Assembly (NCBI GenBank): GCA_029990175.1
Contig: JARKIP010000011.1
Span: forward strand, 26,448,001 to 26,512,000
Length of the DNA stretch: 64,000 nt
Direction: 5' to 3'
From: Petunia secreta
Lineage: Eukaryota > Streptophyta > Magnoliopsida > Solanales > Solanaceae
Positions 1 to 11,248 of this stretch are shown in pieces (the first letter of the stretch is position 1; every line of letters starts with the position of its first letter). Both the position numbers and the translations under genes were made by a program. Under the pieces are notes generated by a model. It was not told the origin of the DNA, did not search any database, and saw nothing but the letters and a program-made list of their open reading frames with translations.

Positions 1-869
1 TTTGCCGATGAGGTCAGGGAGTTTTACACAAACTGCAGAGTCATAGCTAGGAGAGTGTTCACCACTGTGAAGAGAGTTGAGATAGAATTTGGGAGAAATG
101 AGCTTGGGGTGATCCTTGACATACCTGCTGAAGGTTATTGCAGGTATATAAAGTTTAAGTAGCCCAAGAGAACAGATGGAATAACGCCTCTGAGTGTGGT
201 CAAGAAATTCTTAGGGAAACTCAAGCTAAGGAAGGAAAGGAAGGTAGACAAAAAGGAGATGGAGCCAGCACACCAGTTGCTGTTTGAGTTTGTGCACAGG
301 TTCCTTCTGCCTAGAGGAGAAAGGAACAGTGAAGCTAGTGATCTAGACCTAACTTACATGGACTTGCTGGATAGGGGGGGGTGAGAATTAACTTACCTAG
401 GCTAATCATCAGACACATTAAGAGGATTGCAGATACTGATCAAAAGCCACACTCTTTAGTGCATTCCTATGTCCTCCAGCAGGTTCTAGAGCATTTTGGG
501 GTTCCACTGGAAGAAGGGAAGAAGCCGAAAATTCATCAGATTTTTGGGTACAATGTGATTAGAAGCTGTGACTTCTTCAAAGAGATGACAGCTTCCAAGA
601 AGCCCATGCAGGTCAAGCAAGAGCTAGCTGAGGAGAGTGAGGATTATGGACCTGAGGAGGCCATTACTGCTGTGAAGGAACTGGAGACTGATGTTCTTGA
701 AGTGAATACTGAAAATGCAGAGCTTCACAGACAACTGAAGTTCAAGGATCGAGAAATTGATCGTTTGAAGATAGACTGCCACAAGTATGAGGCCGAGCTG
801 GTGATGGAAAGAGCCAAAAATACAAAGCACCTTGAGTCACTTGTCAAACACTTCAACCTTCAGCCCTGA
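1..869 (+). pseudogene. Extra ORF of the copia element (plant transposon-protein domain, coiled-coil tail), broken
   Basis: One frame is open from base 1. It has a stop at 160-162 and continues in the same frame to about 383. It then shifts frame at an eight-G run (374-381) and continues to the stop at 867-869. The middle part, with motifs such as FLLPRGERN and INLPRLIIRHI, resembles the 'putative plant transposon protein' domain common in plant repeat annotations. The last 70 or so residues are a heptad-like charged coiled coil (ELETDVLEVNTENAELH). It lies between pol and the 3' LTR, the env-like position in SIRE elements, but I see no signal peptide or membrane segment. One stop plus one homopolymer frameshift make it a pseudogene in this copy. 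Confidence 0.55.
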
Positions 870-1327
870 GTCCTCCTGTCCTATCCTCCTGTTACTTCTC
901 CTAATTGCTGTTAATTCCTTTCATTCTCCCTGCACATGTGATGTTGTTTCAAACAATTTATTTTTCAGTTGTGTACTACTGGATAGGGTTGTGCTGTTGT
1001 CACACCCTGGATAATGGTTTTAAATTTTCTCATGTTTATGGTCGTTTGCTCTATAGTATTTGGTTCTTGTTTGGGCCCTTAGCCTTATTTCTGTGTGTTT
1101 AAAGTTTAGCTGACTTGTTGCCTTGTGCTCTAGACTGGATAGTACTAACTGGTTCATGCAGGTATTTGAATTTTTTTTATGATGCCAAAAGGGGGAAGAA
1201 GTAAATGTTGGGGTGTTTGTGACCTAATTCATCTATTTTAATATTTCTTGAACTTGTTACTTTTTGTTTTTGTGTTTTGGGAAATTTTGTCTATTCAGGC
1301 TCTTTGGCAACATTTGTTTGTCATCAT
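870..1327 (+). other. Non-coding stretch between extra ORF and polypurine tract
   Basis: T-rich untranslated sequence with a purine run GCCAAAAGGGGGAAGAAG near 1183-1200 that looks like an additional polypurine tract. No supported reading frame. Confidence 0.5.
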
Positions 1328-1342
1328 AAAAATGGGGGAATT
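1328..1342 (+). other. Polypurine tract of the copia element
   Basis: A/G-rich run (AAAAATGGGGGAATT) directly before the TG that opens the LTR. It is the expected primer site for plus-strand DNA synthesis. Confidence 0.65.
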
Positions 1343-2202
1343 TGTTGAGCGTTGTCTTAGAGAAGAACCTAGTCCTTGAATAGAAGGGCACGACTGATCG
1401 AAAAGAGTTGTGGGTTGCAAATCCCTGCGGAACTAGGAATAGTGGCGCGTGAATGAATATGCATCCTAGTCAGACTAAAAGAGGCGGTGCCCAGGCTGTG
1501 TCTTCGAAGTACGAATTGGAGTTGTACTTTAATAAGGAAAAGAGGTACAAGGAATCCCGCCTTACCATAATTACAAGGATTCCTTGTAAGACTCAACTAG
1601 GGTTGCATAGCCCATATAAATACAAGTAGTTGATGCAGCCGAAATCAGTTATTTCACAAACAGAGAATTGAGAGCATATAAAGGCGATCTAGCATCTTTC
1701 TACGTGAGATAACTGAAGAAAACAACTGTTGTGCTTGAGTTGATTGAGTCTAGATATTCTGTCTAGGTTCATTACTTTGTAAGTTGTCTTATTTTGAGCG
1801 ATCACTGTTTTTACCTATTGGCTTATTGTAGAAACATATGTATTGGGTGAACTTGTGAGAGATTGCTTTGTAAAGCTAGAGTTTAGCTTTGTTTAGTGAT
1901 TAGGGTCTAGAGTGTAGCCCCTTGGTTATAGAGTCTTGTAATCAGAAACTTGCTCTTTGTGTTAGTGGATTGAGTTCTAAAATCCCAGAGTGTGGGTCGT
2001 GGTTTTTCTCCCTTGAGCAAGGAGTTTTCCACGTAAAATCCTCGTGTCTTTTGTGTGTGTGGTTGGTGTGTGTTGCAGTGTTCAAACAGCAGAATTGCAG
2101 AGGCAAGAACAGGGTTCTTGACTCAGGAGAATCGAGTTCTTAAAACGAAAATCGGTGGACACTATTCAACCCCTCCCCCTTCTAGTGTCCTTAGGAGGTG
2201 CA
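1343..2202 (+). repeat. 3' LTR of the copia element
   Basis: Begins TGTTGAGC immediately after the polypurine tract and is placed to end at ...GGAGGTGCA, just after a C-rich run (CAACCCCTCCCCCTTC near 2168-2182) typical of SIRE LTR ends. A TATA-like box (CATATAAATACAAG) lies near 1612-1625. The 5' LTR is outside the window, so the 3' boundary is an estimate and no target duplication can be tested. Confidence 0.6.
1612..1625 (+). promoter_or_regulatory. TATA-like box in the copia LTR
   Basis: CATATAAATACAAG sits about 270 bp into the LTR, where a U3/R promoter would be. Confidence 0.4.
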
Positions 2203-4219
2203 TAGATTATAACGTTTTCGTAAAGTATTAAAATATTGCTATGTTTTTTAAAAAAGTTCCCTAAATTGATATAGAGTGTAATTTAACCCCAAAAAAACCA
2301 AAAAAAGAAAAGAACAGAAGGAAAAAAAAAACTCATTCTGGTTTAGTGAAAATTGACTATATAGAACCAATCAATTTAAGATTGGCGAAACCCCGCTTTT
2401 GCGCATCCTGTCTTAGTTCCAACTTGTGAATACATCACCATATGTTATGATGTCAAAATCAGTAGGCTAGATTTCTATACGCATGGAGAAGGATGTATGC
2501 CGAAATATAGCAAATAAGGGAAGAACTATGCAAAGTAGGGAGGTGATGCAACCATATTCCAAATTCGTCACCTTACCCAATTACTGTAAATTTGTACTCT
2601 TCGATTTCAAATTTAATCATTTCGGCAAACTGAATTTGTTCAAAAAATCAAATAATTTAGAAAAATGGATAAATCATCTATTATTTCCTTTTTAATACAG
2701 CCCTTATTGCTTTAATTATTGAAGTTTTAATTAATTAAGACGTTGAAGAGAGAAATAAATAAAAGTTTGGGGTATTCTCTTCTTGATAAGGATTAACGTC
2801 CTTATGAAGTACTATGCAAGAACTTTAAAAAAAAAAGATAATATGGACCAAAGGTTATACTATCTAATAGCAACATAAACGAAATAAAATGGTGCTTATA
2901 AAGCTGAACCATGGTGTTGGGAATATAAAGGTGACTATTAGATGAATGAATAGCTAACTCCAACTGACGTTATATCACTTATCACCTCTAATTTTAGCAT
3001 TCATGCTAAGTTGAGAATAAAGACTGAGTAACTTAAAGAGTGTGGTCTAATGGGCAATGAAGCTGATGAAAATCATGAGATATCAGGTTTAAATTTCAAA
3101 AAATACTCAATACATGTGTTGTGTAAAGTAGTAAATCTAGAAGAATAATCGAGGGTACGCTATGTGGCTCAGATACTACGATCCTTAAAAAAGTGTAAAG
3201 AGAAAGATATCCAACGCAGAAGAAGGTCAAAAGCTTCAAAGTACTTGCATTCATTAATATCCGGTTAGGATAGAAATACTTATGCTAAGAAGCCAATTCG
3301 AGCATCTTAAAGTCTAAGCCTTTGAAAGCCTATAATCAACATGTTATTAGCCATAAAAAGGTTTACAAGAAGAGTGTAGAGGACAAAGACCACTCACATA
3401 AAAGAACAGTAAAACCCTAAGTTTGACTTACATCTTCTTATGTCTGCAACATTTCCATCAACTGTACCATATAGACATTGATGTTTTACCAGATAATAAT
3501 CTAATAAATGCTTTTAACCTTGTCCAACGTAAGTAGTGGTCACCCCAAGGATAAAAAATTTTACTTAAGAAATTACCTTGACTTTGAGACAATGAGAATA
3601 TGGTGACACGCGACCATGAATTTCAGACGTAACAATAGCTAGCTATCTCCTTTTTCAACAATTGACACTCTCAACCTTTCTGCTTTTTAATGTAGCAAAA
3701 ATTTCTTCCCACCTATCAACAACTGATTTCATGTGTTTGGATTTATTTAATTTGCAAACAACAGGATGACAGATAGTGATAGTGATACTAGTTATATATT
3801 ATACTTGCTAATCAAGAAGTGATAGACAGTTTATTGAATTTTAATCAAATCAAGAACGGGATTGGTATTGTTTGGTGTCGGCCTCTACACATTAAATGTT
3901 TTCCATGCAATGCAATTAGTTTTATCTTCTCCTGAATAAATGTATTACTAAGATTTTAATAGTTACAACAGAACACTGAAGGGTAACAGCTTTTTCCCCC
4001 TTCACCATCTTCATTGGAGAATCCATTCTCTAATCTACAAAGGATTTTTTATCTAACAATATGCATGAATCATGGCATCACATTATTAGTTAGAAGGACC
4101 ATCCACAACCTCTTAATTTTTGTGTATGCGAGAAGGGGGACCTTTCAATCTCCTATGGCATTGCTTTCAAGATAGATATTTTGATACTTCAGCCCTATTC
4201 ACATGCAAATCATGCATAT
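2203..4219. other. Gene-less AT-rich spacer
   Basis: No reading frame with recognisable protein features on either strand. Apart from the SINE-like segment at about 3038-3190 I see only AT-rich unique-looking DNA between the copia LTR and the nested cluster. Confidence 0.5.
3038..3190 (+). repeat. Decayed tRNA-derived SINE (Au/Solanaceae-type)
   Basis: GTGTGGTCTAATGGGCAATG resembles a Pol III A box region and GGTTTAAATTTC a B box. The end, TAATCGAGGGTACGCTATG followed by CTCAGATACTACGATCC and an A-run, follows the known tail of Au-like SINEs. A better preserved relative lies at about 48768-48960 on the other strand. Strongly diverged; the boundaries are approximate. Confidence 0.5.
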
Positions 4220-5086
4220 TGTTGCGCGGCGCCCTTTTGATGCCTTTGCACGTGCAACATTTCTGCACCACAGGCGGGCCAGACGAATGTCAGCCGATCG
4301 GCCGAGTGTCAGTCGTGCGCTGAATGAGTGTCAGCCGGCTAGACGAGGGTCAGTCGTGTGCGGGATGAATTTCAACCGCGTGCTTGAAGGGAATCCTTGG
4401 CCATGCAATAGACGAGTACTAGGCATTTGCTAGATGAGGGCCTGCAAGGTGCCTAATGAGTGACAACTGGGCACAGGCTGAGGGTCTGCCATGCGAGCTA
4501 TGTGCGGGCATGAGTGTCAGTGCCGCACGTTTTGGAGCTATAGTGCGAATCTTGGAACATAGGGTTAGGGCCTTGTTTCTAAGATACTATCGAGTGTGCA
4601 TACCAAGTTTGGTGCAGTTCGGAGCTTGTTTGCCTATGGGCTTCACTTAGCCAAGAAGTAGTAGCATTGTGGTAATTATGCTGATTTTCCGAGGGCTATA
4701 TCTCTTTCCGCGAGTATGGGAATGAGATGAAACTTCATGGATCCAGAGGAATCTCTAGGAATAAACGGAACCTCATTTGGAGGTCGGTGTGGAAAGTGAA
4801 GCCCTTGTATGATTCTCTAGACAAAGGATGTCAAGTGCTGAGACATGGGTTTATCTTTTTAAGACATATATAAGGGGGGCCGACATGGTGACAGCCTACC
4901 AGCCCTCCCCGTGCACTTTGTTGGGAGTCGTACCAAGTGAGCTTTCTTGAGGAGGGACCTCAAGGGCCTGCATAGACATCTCAGAAGAGTGTTCCAGGCA
5001 TCCATACGAGTCAGGCGACTCTTTGGACGGCATGTGGCTAGAGGGCCAACGTTCGGCGCACAATAGGCGGTAGAGGCTAGACGGGA
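4220..5086 (+). repeat. G1 5' LTR, truncated
   Basis: Starts TGTTGCGCGGCG and stops at ...GGCTAGACGGGA, where LTR A begins. The G1 3' LTR continues past this point (GAGGAAATACTAAG at 43075). The first part (about 4263-4520) is a GC-rich series of diverged units built around GTCAGCCG or GTCAGTCG. A TATA box (CATATATAAGG) lies at 4865-4875. Confidence 0.75.
4865..4875 (+). promoter_or_regulatory. TATA-like box in the G1 LTR
   Basis: CATATATAAGG, followed by a G-run. The same element is present in all G LTRs (about 42863 and, on the minus strand, 53511-53519 and 57426-57434). Confidence 0.5.
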
Positions 5087-5864
5087 TGGTGCAAGTTAAC
5101 TTGGTAGCTTAGCAACCGAGGTCAACAGCGGAAAAGATAAACAAGATAAAAGTCAGACGCAGCTTTTCTTGCTTGAACGGCACCAAGGAACTGGTCTCGG
5201 TACGATCCAAGTAGAAGGAAAGAGCACCTAAACTATGCAACAATCCTCAAGAGAGCATTGCCTCTTGCAAACTGAATGATCAAAGAGGAAATGTTCAATC
5301 GGAGTCACCGAAAGCCACAAGTCCAAAAGCCCACGTTGGGTTTGCTCACATCTGAGACAAAAGGAAATGCTCTCGGTGATTTCATTCAATATTCATCAAA
5401 ATCTAGGTTAACTGACTACAAATAAAATGGAACAAGGTTTATATAGGAAATACTAAGGGTAAACTAGTAAAAACGGTCACAAGTGACCAATAAAAACAAG
5501 CCACGCAGGGCTGAATAAGTGAGTTTTTGGCAGCCTTGACTTCGATGCTTGGTTGCTTGCTCGAACACATTTATCTTCGGGTGCTCAGTTAACTTCGGAC
5601 ATAATTGTAGTGTCCGGCTTTATGCTGCTCAGCGCCAAGGGTTGGTGTTCGGTCACTTCGTCCTCGGGCTCAAATTTAAGGATGTAGCCTTCAGCTCTAG
5701 CACTTTGCCACTCTTTCTCTAATCACATGCTTCCTCCCGACCAAGCCAACTGAATGTGCATATCATGCAGCAATTTGGCTTGGTTTCATATCATTGGCCT
5801 CGGTGGATCATTCATTGACTTCGGTGGATCATTGAGCACTTGATCAGTACTTCGGGCTGCATCA
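5087..5864 (-). repeat. 3' LTR of gypsy A
   Basis: Plus-strand ends TGGTGCAAG and GGCTGCATCA, 778 bp. It is bordered inside by the polypurine tract (TCCTCCCTTTTT on the plus strand). It matches the LTR at 30662-31423 throughout. A TATA-like CTATATAAAC reads on the minus strand near 5434-5450. Confidence 0.8.
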
Positions 5865-6496
5865 TCCTCCCTTTTTGGAGAAGACTTCGTCCTCGTAATC
5901 GCTTCATCAACTGTCCCCGGTGCTTGGCCTACAACACAAGGAGTTAAATCAGCAACATTGAAGGTGTTTGACATATTATACTCACTTGGGAGGTCGATCA
6001 CATAAGCATTGTTGTTTATCTTGCTCAACAGTTGAAATGGATCGTCCCCTCGAGGTGCCAACTTTCCTTTCCTTTGGTTCGGGAAACACTCTCTTCGGAA
6101 GTGAACCCAAACCCAATCTCCCTTCTTCACCTCCAACTTCTTTCACCCCATGATCTTTTTCAATGCCACTTTGGCATAAGCTTCCTCAAGATTCTTCTTT
6201 GCCTTGTCGTGCAACTCGAGCAAAGCTTTGGCTCGGTGAGTACCTTCAAAATCAATAATAACATCTCGAGGCAATGGGGTTAGATCAAGTGGAATTAAAG
6301 GATTAAAACCATGCACACATTCGAACGGAGTCATATTTATCATTCGGTGCATCGTTCGATTGTATGCAAACTCCATCATGGGCAAACGATCAGCCCAGTT
6401 TCCAACCTTGCCTTTGGTCATAGCTCGAAGCAGAGCTCCCAAGGTTCGGTTAACTACCTCAGTCTGTCCATCAGTCTGAGGATGGTGAGATGTCAA
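5786..6496 (-). pseudogene. Gypsy A integrase C-terminal half
   Basis: Two adjoining frames (6496-6143 and 6136-5786) read from the end of the DDE core (DGQTEVVNRTLGALLRAM) through the basic linker to the KKGDWVWVHFRRE and NNAYVIDLPSEYNMSNTFNVADL blocks seen in plant gypsy integrases. The second frame runs past the LTR border (5864) and ends inside the LTR with a DPPRPM motif. A small frameshift near 6137-6143 separates the halves. Confidence 0.75.
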
Positions 6497-7577
6497 GAAT
6501 AGTAATTTAGTGCCGAGGGCACCTCACAAACATTTCCAAAAATGACTCAAGAACTTCGAGTCTCGAGCACTCACAATTGCACGTGGAACACCATGATATT
6601 TTAACACATGAGCAATAAAAAAGGAAGCAACATGTTGTGCACAATCGCATTGCTTGCAAGGAATAAAGTGAGCCATTTTGGAAAATCGGTCCACGACAAC
6701 GAAGATGCTATCGTGTCCTCACCCCCGACCTCGGTAATCCCAATACAAAGTCCATGGATATATCAACCCAAGGTCAATCAGGTACAGGCAACGGGGTATA
6801 AAAACCATGAGGGTTGGACTTCGATTTAGCTTTCTTGCAAACGAGACAAGCGTTGCAAAGCTTTTCTACATCTCGTCGTATTTTTGGCTAATGGAACTGC
6901 TCGGTGAAGATACCAAGAGTTTTGTCAATACCAAAGTGTCCCATCAAGCCTCCGGAGTGAGCTTCTCGGACGAAGAGCTCTCTCCACGATGACATTAGCA
7001 CACAAACCCTCCCATTCTTGAAGAGGTAGCCATCGTGTCATTGATAGTTCTCAACCCTTCGGCCACTCAAGATTGCGTCACGGACGCTTTTCAGCTTGGG
7101 ATCGTCTTCGTACATCAACTTGATGCTTTCGAATCCCATGAGCCTCGAGGCGAGAGTGGTCGCTAAGGCAAATTTCCCTGATAGGGCATCGGCCACAACA
7201 TTTTCTTTTTCCTTTTTGTAATAAATTACATAGGAAAAGCTTTCAATCAATTCAACCCATTTGGTATGTCTTCGGATCAATTTCTCCTGACCTCGGAGAT
7301 GTTTCAAAGATTCATGATCACTTTTAATAACAAACTCTCAAGGCCACAAATAATGCTGCCAATGGGCGAGTGCTCGAACGAGGGCATACAACTCCTTGTC
7401 AAATGTCGAATAATTCAAGGTTGTACCCTTAAGCTTTTCGCTAAACTAAGCGATCGGCTTTCCTTCTTCCATCAGCACTCCACCTATCCCAACTTCAGAT
7501 GCATCACACTCGACCTCAAATGCTTTACCGAAGTTAGGGAGTTGGAACAACGGGGCAGAACAAAGCCTCTGTTTCAA
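6497..7577 (-). pseudogene. Gypsy A RNase H end and integrase N-terminal part, broken
   Basis: The clearest open stretch is 7307-7038 with KHLRGQEKL, YVIYYKKEKENVVADALS and LASRLMGFESIKLMYEDDPK, the end of RNase H and the linker to integrase. Pieces of the zinc-binding HHCC region and the first part of the integrase core follow towards 6500. They are interrupted by several stops and shifts. Confidence 0.65.
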
Positions 7578-8048
7578 CTATTGGAAGGCCCTCTCTTGGA
7601 ACTCTTTCCAAATAAATAGATTGTCTTTCTTTATCAGCTCGGTTAACGGAGCTGCCACGGTGCTAAAGTCTTTCACAAACCTTCGGTAGAAGCTAGCTAA
7701 GCCATAGAAGCTTCGTACTTGTGTCACCGAAGTAGGAGTTGGCCAATCCTTGATGGCTTCGATTTTGGACTCATCGACTTCAACACCATTAGCACTAACA
7801 ACAAATCCCAGAAAGACTACACGCTCAACACAAAAGGCACACTTCTTAAAGTTAGCATATAAATTTTCTTCTCTAAGTGTTTCAAGCACAAGCCTTAGGT
7901 GTTCGACATGTTCATCCACAGATTTACTATAAACAAGTATGACATCAAAGTAAACAACGACAAACTTATTTATGAACGGTTTAAGCACGTGGTTCATCAA
8001 GCGCATGAACGTGCTCGGTGCATTGGAGAGGCCAAAAGGCATCACCAA
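7578..8048 (-). pseudogene. Gypsy A reverse transcriptase palm, catalytic Asp lost
   Basis: Contains MVMPFGLSNAPSTFMRLMN and the thumb region up to RRFVKDFSTVAAPLTELIKKD. The active-site box reads YFDVILVYSK where elements B, C and D have YFDD, so the second catalytic aspartate is replaced by valine. Reverse transcriptase from this copy would be inactive even without the frame breaks. Confidence 0.8.
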
Positions 8049-8437
8049 CCACTCATACAGACCGAACTTGGTCTTGAATGCGGTTTTCTGAGTTTCATTC
8101 GGATCTGATGGTAACCGGACCGAAGATCAATTTTTGAAAAACAAGAAGAACCACTTAGCTCATCGAGTATGTCATCTAACCTCAATATCGGATGTTGTTA
8201 CTTCACTGTGATCTTGTTGACTGATCGGCTATCCACGCACATTCGCCAAGTTCTATCCTTCTTCGGCACGAGGATCACTGAAACGGCGCAAGGGCTCAAA
8301 CTTTCCCGTACATGGCCCTTGTTCAGCAACTCATCAACCTATCGTTGGAGCTCTTTAGTGTCCTCAGGGTTACACCGGTAGGCAGGCTTGTTGGGGATTT
8401 GTGACCCCGGTACAAAATCTATTTGGTGCTCGATTCC
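8049..8437 (-). pseudogene. Gypsy A reverse transcriptase N-terminal part, broken
   Basis: The minus strand can be aligned by eye to the block starting GIEHQIDFVPGSQIPNKPAY in element D, but no frame stays open. It bridges the protease frame and the palm. Confidence 0.6.
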
Positions 8438-9112
8438 TCATAATAGAGGCAATCCACCTGGCATTTCTTCAGGAAACATGTCCTCAAAGTCCTGCAAAAC
8501 TTTACAAATTGACAAAGGCAAAGGGTTATCGTTAGTTAAATCTTCGTTTAAAGATAAAAGAATACCCTTATGCACGAGGAAAATCATCATTCGACTAGTA
8601 TCGTTGCCTCGTAAAATTTCACTCGGCTGCATGATTGCACAAATATTTTTGACTTCGGGTGATGGAGCTTTGGCTTCGGCCACAATTGGTCCTCTGATGG
8701 GAGTTTTGGCTTTGGCCGCTTCCTTCAGCTCCTTCATTCTTTTATAGTCCTCACGGACTTGCTTTGGTGTCAACGGTTTAAGCACAAACCTTCTTCCCTC
8801 GTGAGTGGCAGTATAAGTGTTAGCTCTACCATCATGTACAACTTTCCGATCAAATTGCCAAGGCCTTCCAAATATAAGGTGGCAATCTTGGTTTGGCACC
8901 ACATCAAACACGAGCTCATCAATGTAGTTTCCAATTTTGAACTTAATCAACACTTGTTTCACAACTTTTAGTTCACCACATTCATTAAGCCATTGCAACT
9001 GATATGGGTTCGGATGCTTTAAAGTGGGTAACTTCAATTGGGAAACTAATGTTTGACTAACGACGTTAGCACAACTACCAGAGTCAATGATCATAGAGCA
9101 GACCACACCCAT
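8438..9112 (-). pseudogene. Gypsy A protease and linker
   Basis: A 224-residue open stretch. MIIDSGSCANVVSQTLVSQL is an aspartic protease with the catalytic DSG near residue 10. HLIFGRPWQFDRKVVHDGR is the second conserved block. The linker with EDYKRMKELKEAAKAK leads to the start of reverse transcriptase (DMFPEEMPGGLPLL). This is an open piece of the polyprotein, not a separate gene. Confidence 0.75.
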
Positions 9113-9208
9113 GACCTGGCATCTAGCATGGAAAAGATTCTCTCATTTTACATTTTAACTGTCCTAAGCTAAAATTACACTCAAGCTCCTCCTCACAACA
9201 AGGAATGC

Positions 9209-9469
9209 TCAAGGGTCATCATCCTCGAATGCATCTTCATCCTCGGGAGTCAATTCCCCTTCATCCCTTTTCTCCTCCTCGGGTTCACTATCCTGCTCGT
9301 AGGGTTCTCCATCGATGAGAATTATGGCCTTCCGAGTAGGACAATCTCTAGCAAAATGTCCATATCGTCTCCACTTGTGGCATTGGTTAGAAGAAGATGA
9401 TGGAGTACTCAACTGAGTCTTAGAGTTACCTCCCACATTTGGCATCAATTTTTCATAAGTCTTTTTCAC
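9209..9469 (-). pseudogene. Gypsy A zinc knuckle and acidic linker
   Basis: CHKWRRYGHFARDCP corresponds to the CX2CX4HX4C nucleocapsid knuckle (CHKCRGYGHFARDC in B). Here the second cysteine is tryptophan, so zinc binding should be lost. An acidic tail (DSEPEEEKRDEGELTPEDED) follows, as in the other copies. Confidence 0.7.
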
Positions 9470-9543
9470 TTCTCGATTTGCACTGGTGCCACTAGTGTTC
9501 GGGCTCTTCCACTCCGGTAACGGTTGGACTTCTCCTCCTTAAG

Positions 9544-10044
9544 CTATTTCTCAGCTTCAACTGCAGCTTCATACACTTCAAATGGACATCGGAACCTTTG
9601 AAATCTCAATTGGTAGGCTACATTTCGACCCAACCTATTCTTGAATCGAACAACAGCTTCTTGTTCATCCTCCTCTTCCATATACAGAGCCATTCGAACT
9701 TGTAAGAATTCATAATAGTAATCATCCACCGTTCGTGAACCCCGCTTCAACTCGTAAAGCCGTTTGAGTTGATCATGTCGATATGAAGCGTTGACATATT
9801 TTTCTCTCATTATCCACTTCAGTTCTTCCCATGCAAGATTTACGGGCAAAGCTGACCTTCTCCTCGATCTCTTCACTATTTCCCACCACATTAATGCATA
9901 AGACTCAAAAGATAATATAGCATAGGTGGCTTTCTTCAATTCTTTCATGTCATTGGTGTCGAAAATTCGATCCATTGTCACTTCCCATTCGATGTACTTG
10001 GAAGTATCACTACACCCTTTGAATGTGGGCACATTGATCTCCAC
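9544..10044 (-). pseudogene. Gypsy A gag core (retrotransposon gag domain)
   Basis: 166 open residues with FKGCSDTSKYIEWEVTMDRIF, YALMWWEIVKRSRRRS, LKRLYELKRGSRTVDDYYYEF and EEDEQEAVVRFKNRLGR, matching the retrotransposon gag capsid domain. It is followed by a break before the zinc knuckle piece. Confidence 0.75.
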
Positions 10045-10362
10045 ACTGTTGAGGTTGAAGTGATCTCAGCCTCCTTGGTAGGGCTCCGGTTGATCTCTCA
10101 AGTTATCACCATAAACACCATGATCCCTCTTCGTATTCACTCCTTCATAACTGAAGTGTGGCCCTCGACCTCGGCCTCTACCTCCGTTTGCATTCCGACC
10201 TCCATTCATTGCTCTCCTATTCGGATAGGGAGAATCATACCCATAGTCATCATTTCCATCTTCAGCTTAATCAGCTTGCTCGAGTGGTGGAACATTTTGA
10301 ATGGGTTTTGGAAGTGGAGCATTTCTTTGGGGAATGCCCAAATTGTGGGGAATGACCACTTT
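10045..10362 (-). pseudogene. Gypsy A gag middle part, out of frame
   Basis: The minus strand aligns with the G-, R- and N-rich region of gag in B (RNANGGRGRGRGPHF), but stops and shifts interrupt it here, for example near 10264 and 10365. Confidence 0.55.
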
Positions 10363-10602
10363 CTAGAGAGTGCCCAACTCACGCTTTTGTAGAGCTACAT
10401 CATTCTTTAGCTCATATTTCTTGGCTATCTCTGCAAAGTGTCGGGGAGTCATAGTAGAACCTCGACTTGTCCTTTCTCCGGATTCAATTTTGACGTTCGG
10501 GGTCCTTCTTTCAATGTTCTCAAGTCTCAAGGTTATGTCTTCCAACTTGGACATGATAGTATCCAAGGCCTTCTTCATGGGATCATCTCCCTCGTTAGCC
10601 AT
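10363..10602 (-). pseudogene. Gypsy A gag N-terminus
   Basis: Start chosen at the ATG at 10602-10600 (MANEGDDPMKKALD) because B and C begin in the same way and the upstream residues are leader sequence. A predicted coiled coil (TIMSKLEDITLRLENIERR) follows. The frame stops at 10363. Confidence 0.7.
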
Positions 10603-11248
10603 TGTACCTACAAAATGAACAAACGTTAGTGAAACAACCTCACACACTCCCTCACTTTTTAGTGGCACTCGGTTGGACTCAGTTTGGGGGTAAGTGTCCT
10701 CAGTCACTCAAAGACTTGTTAGCAGTGGCTCGTCGGATTGATCAATGTCCTCTAAGATCCTTCGAGTTCGACAGTAGTCACTGCCTCTTCGGGAAGAGTG
10801 AAGTGATGTTCGACTCGATGGAACAGACGCTTTTTTTAAACTGAGCACGGGGAGTCAAAGAAATTTTCTACGAAATTTGGACTTCGATCACCCCTCGCAC
10901 GAATTCCTAAAAGCTCAAATTCGATAGTACGGCCTCGAGTGGAAGAGATTACTCTAGAGATCCACTATCGTGAATTTTCGAACAAAAAGAAAAATGAAAT
11001 CCTACGAGATTCTACCCTTCGATCCACTTTTGAATTTTTCTCCGAACACTGAACATTGGTACAGACAAAAGTGGTCCCTCCTTGGTACGAATAGGGTTTT
11101 TCCTTATCTAATTTCCCTTTTCAAGCCGATAAAATATTACCCGGGGTTTTAGGTTTTGAAACTTTACCCCTTTCTTCTTCAATGGAACAGTGAATCTTTT
11201 ACTCCAGCGTACGGATAAGATTTAACTTCGTTCACTGACCACGATTTT
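10603..11248 (-). other. Gypsy A leader, first segment
   Basis: Untranslated region between gag and the primer site, cut at 11248 by gypsy C. It resumes at 30105. It resembles the leader of D (for example TTCGTTCACTGACCACGA in both). No gene seen. Confidence 0.7.
11244..11248. repeat. Target site duplication of gypsy C, left copy
   Basis: ATTTT directly before the TG of gypsy C. The matching copy is at 30100-30104. Joining the flanks restores a leader sequence like that of D. Confidence 0.9.

Larger units (their letters stand above)
1..2202 (+). mobile_element. 3' part of a SIRE-like Ty1/copia LTR retrotransposon
   Basis: The window opens inside an LTR retrotransposon; its 5' LTR, gag and pol lie to the left. 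What remains is an extra ORF, an untranslated stretch with a PPT-like A/G run at about 1183-1202, a second polypurine tract at 1328-1342 and a 3' LTR beginning TGTTGAGC. Two G-rich tracts after a coiled-coil ORF, and an LTR end with a C-rich run, are features I associate with SIRE/Maximus copia elements. No pol is visible, so the lineage is inferred from layout only. Confidence 0.6.
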
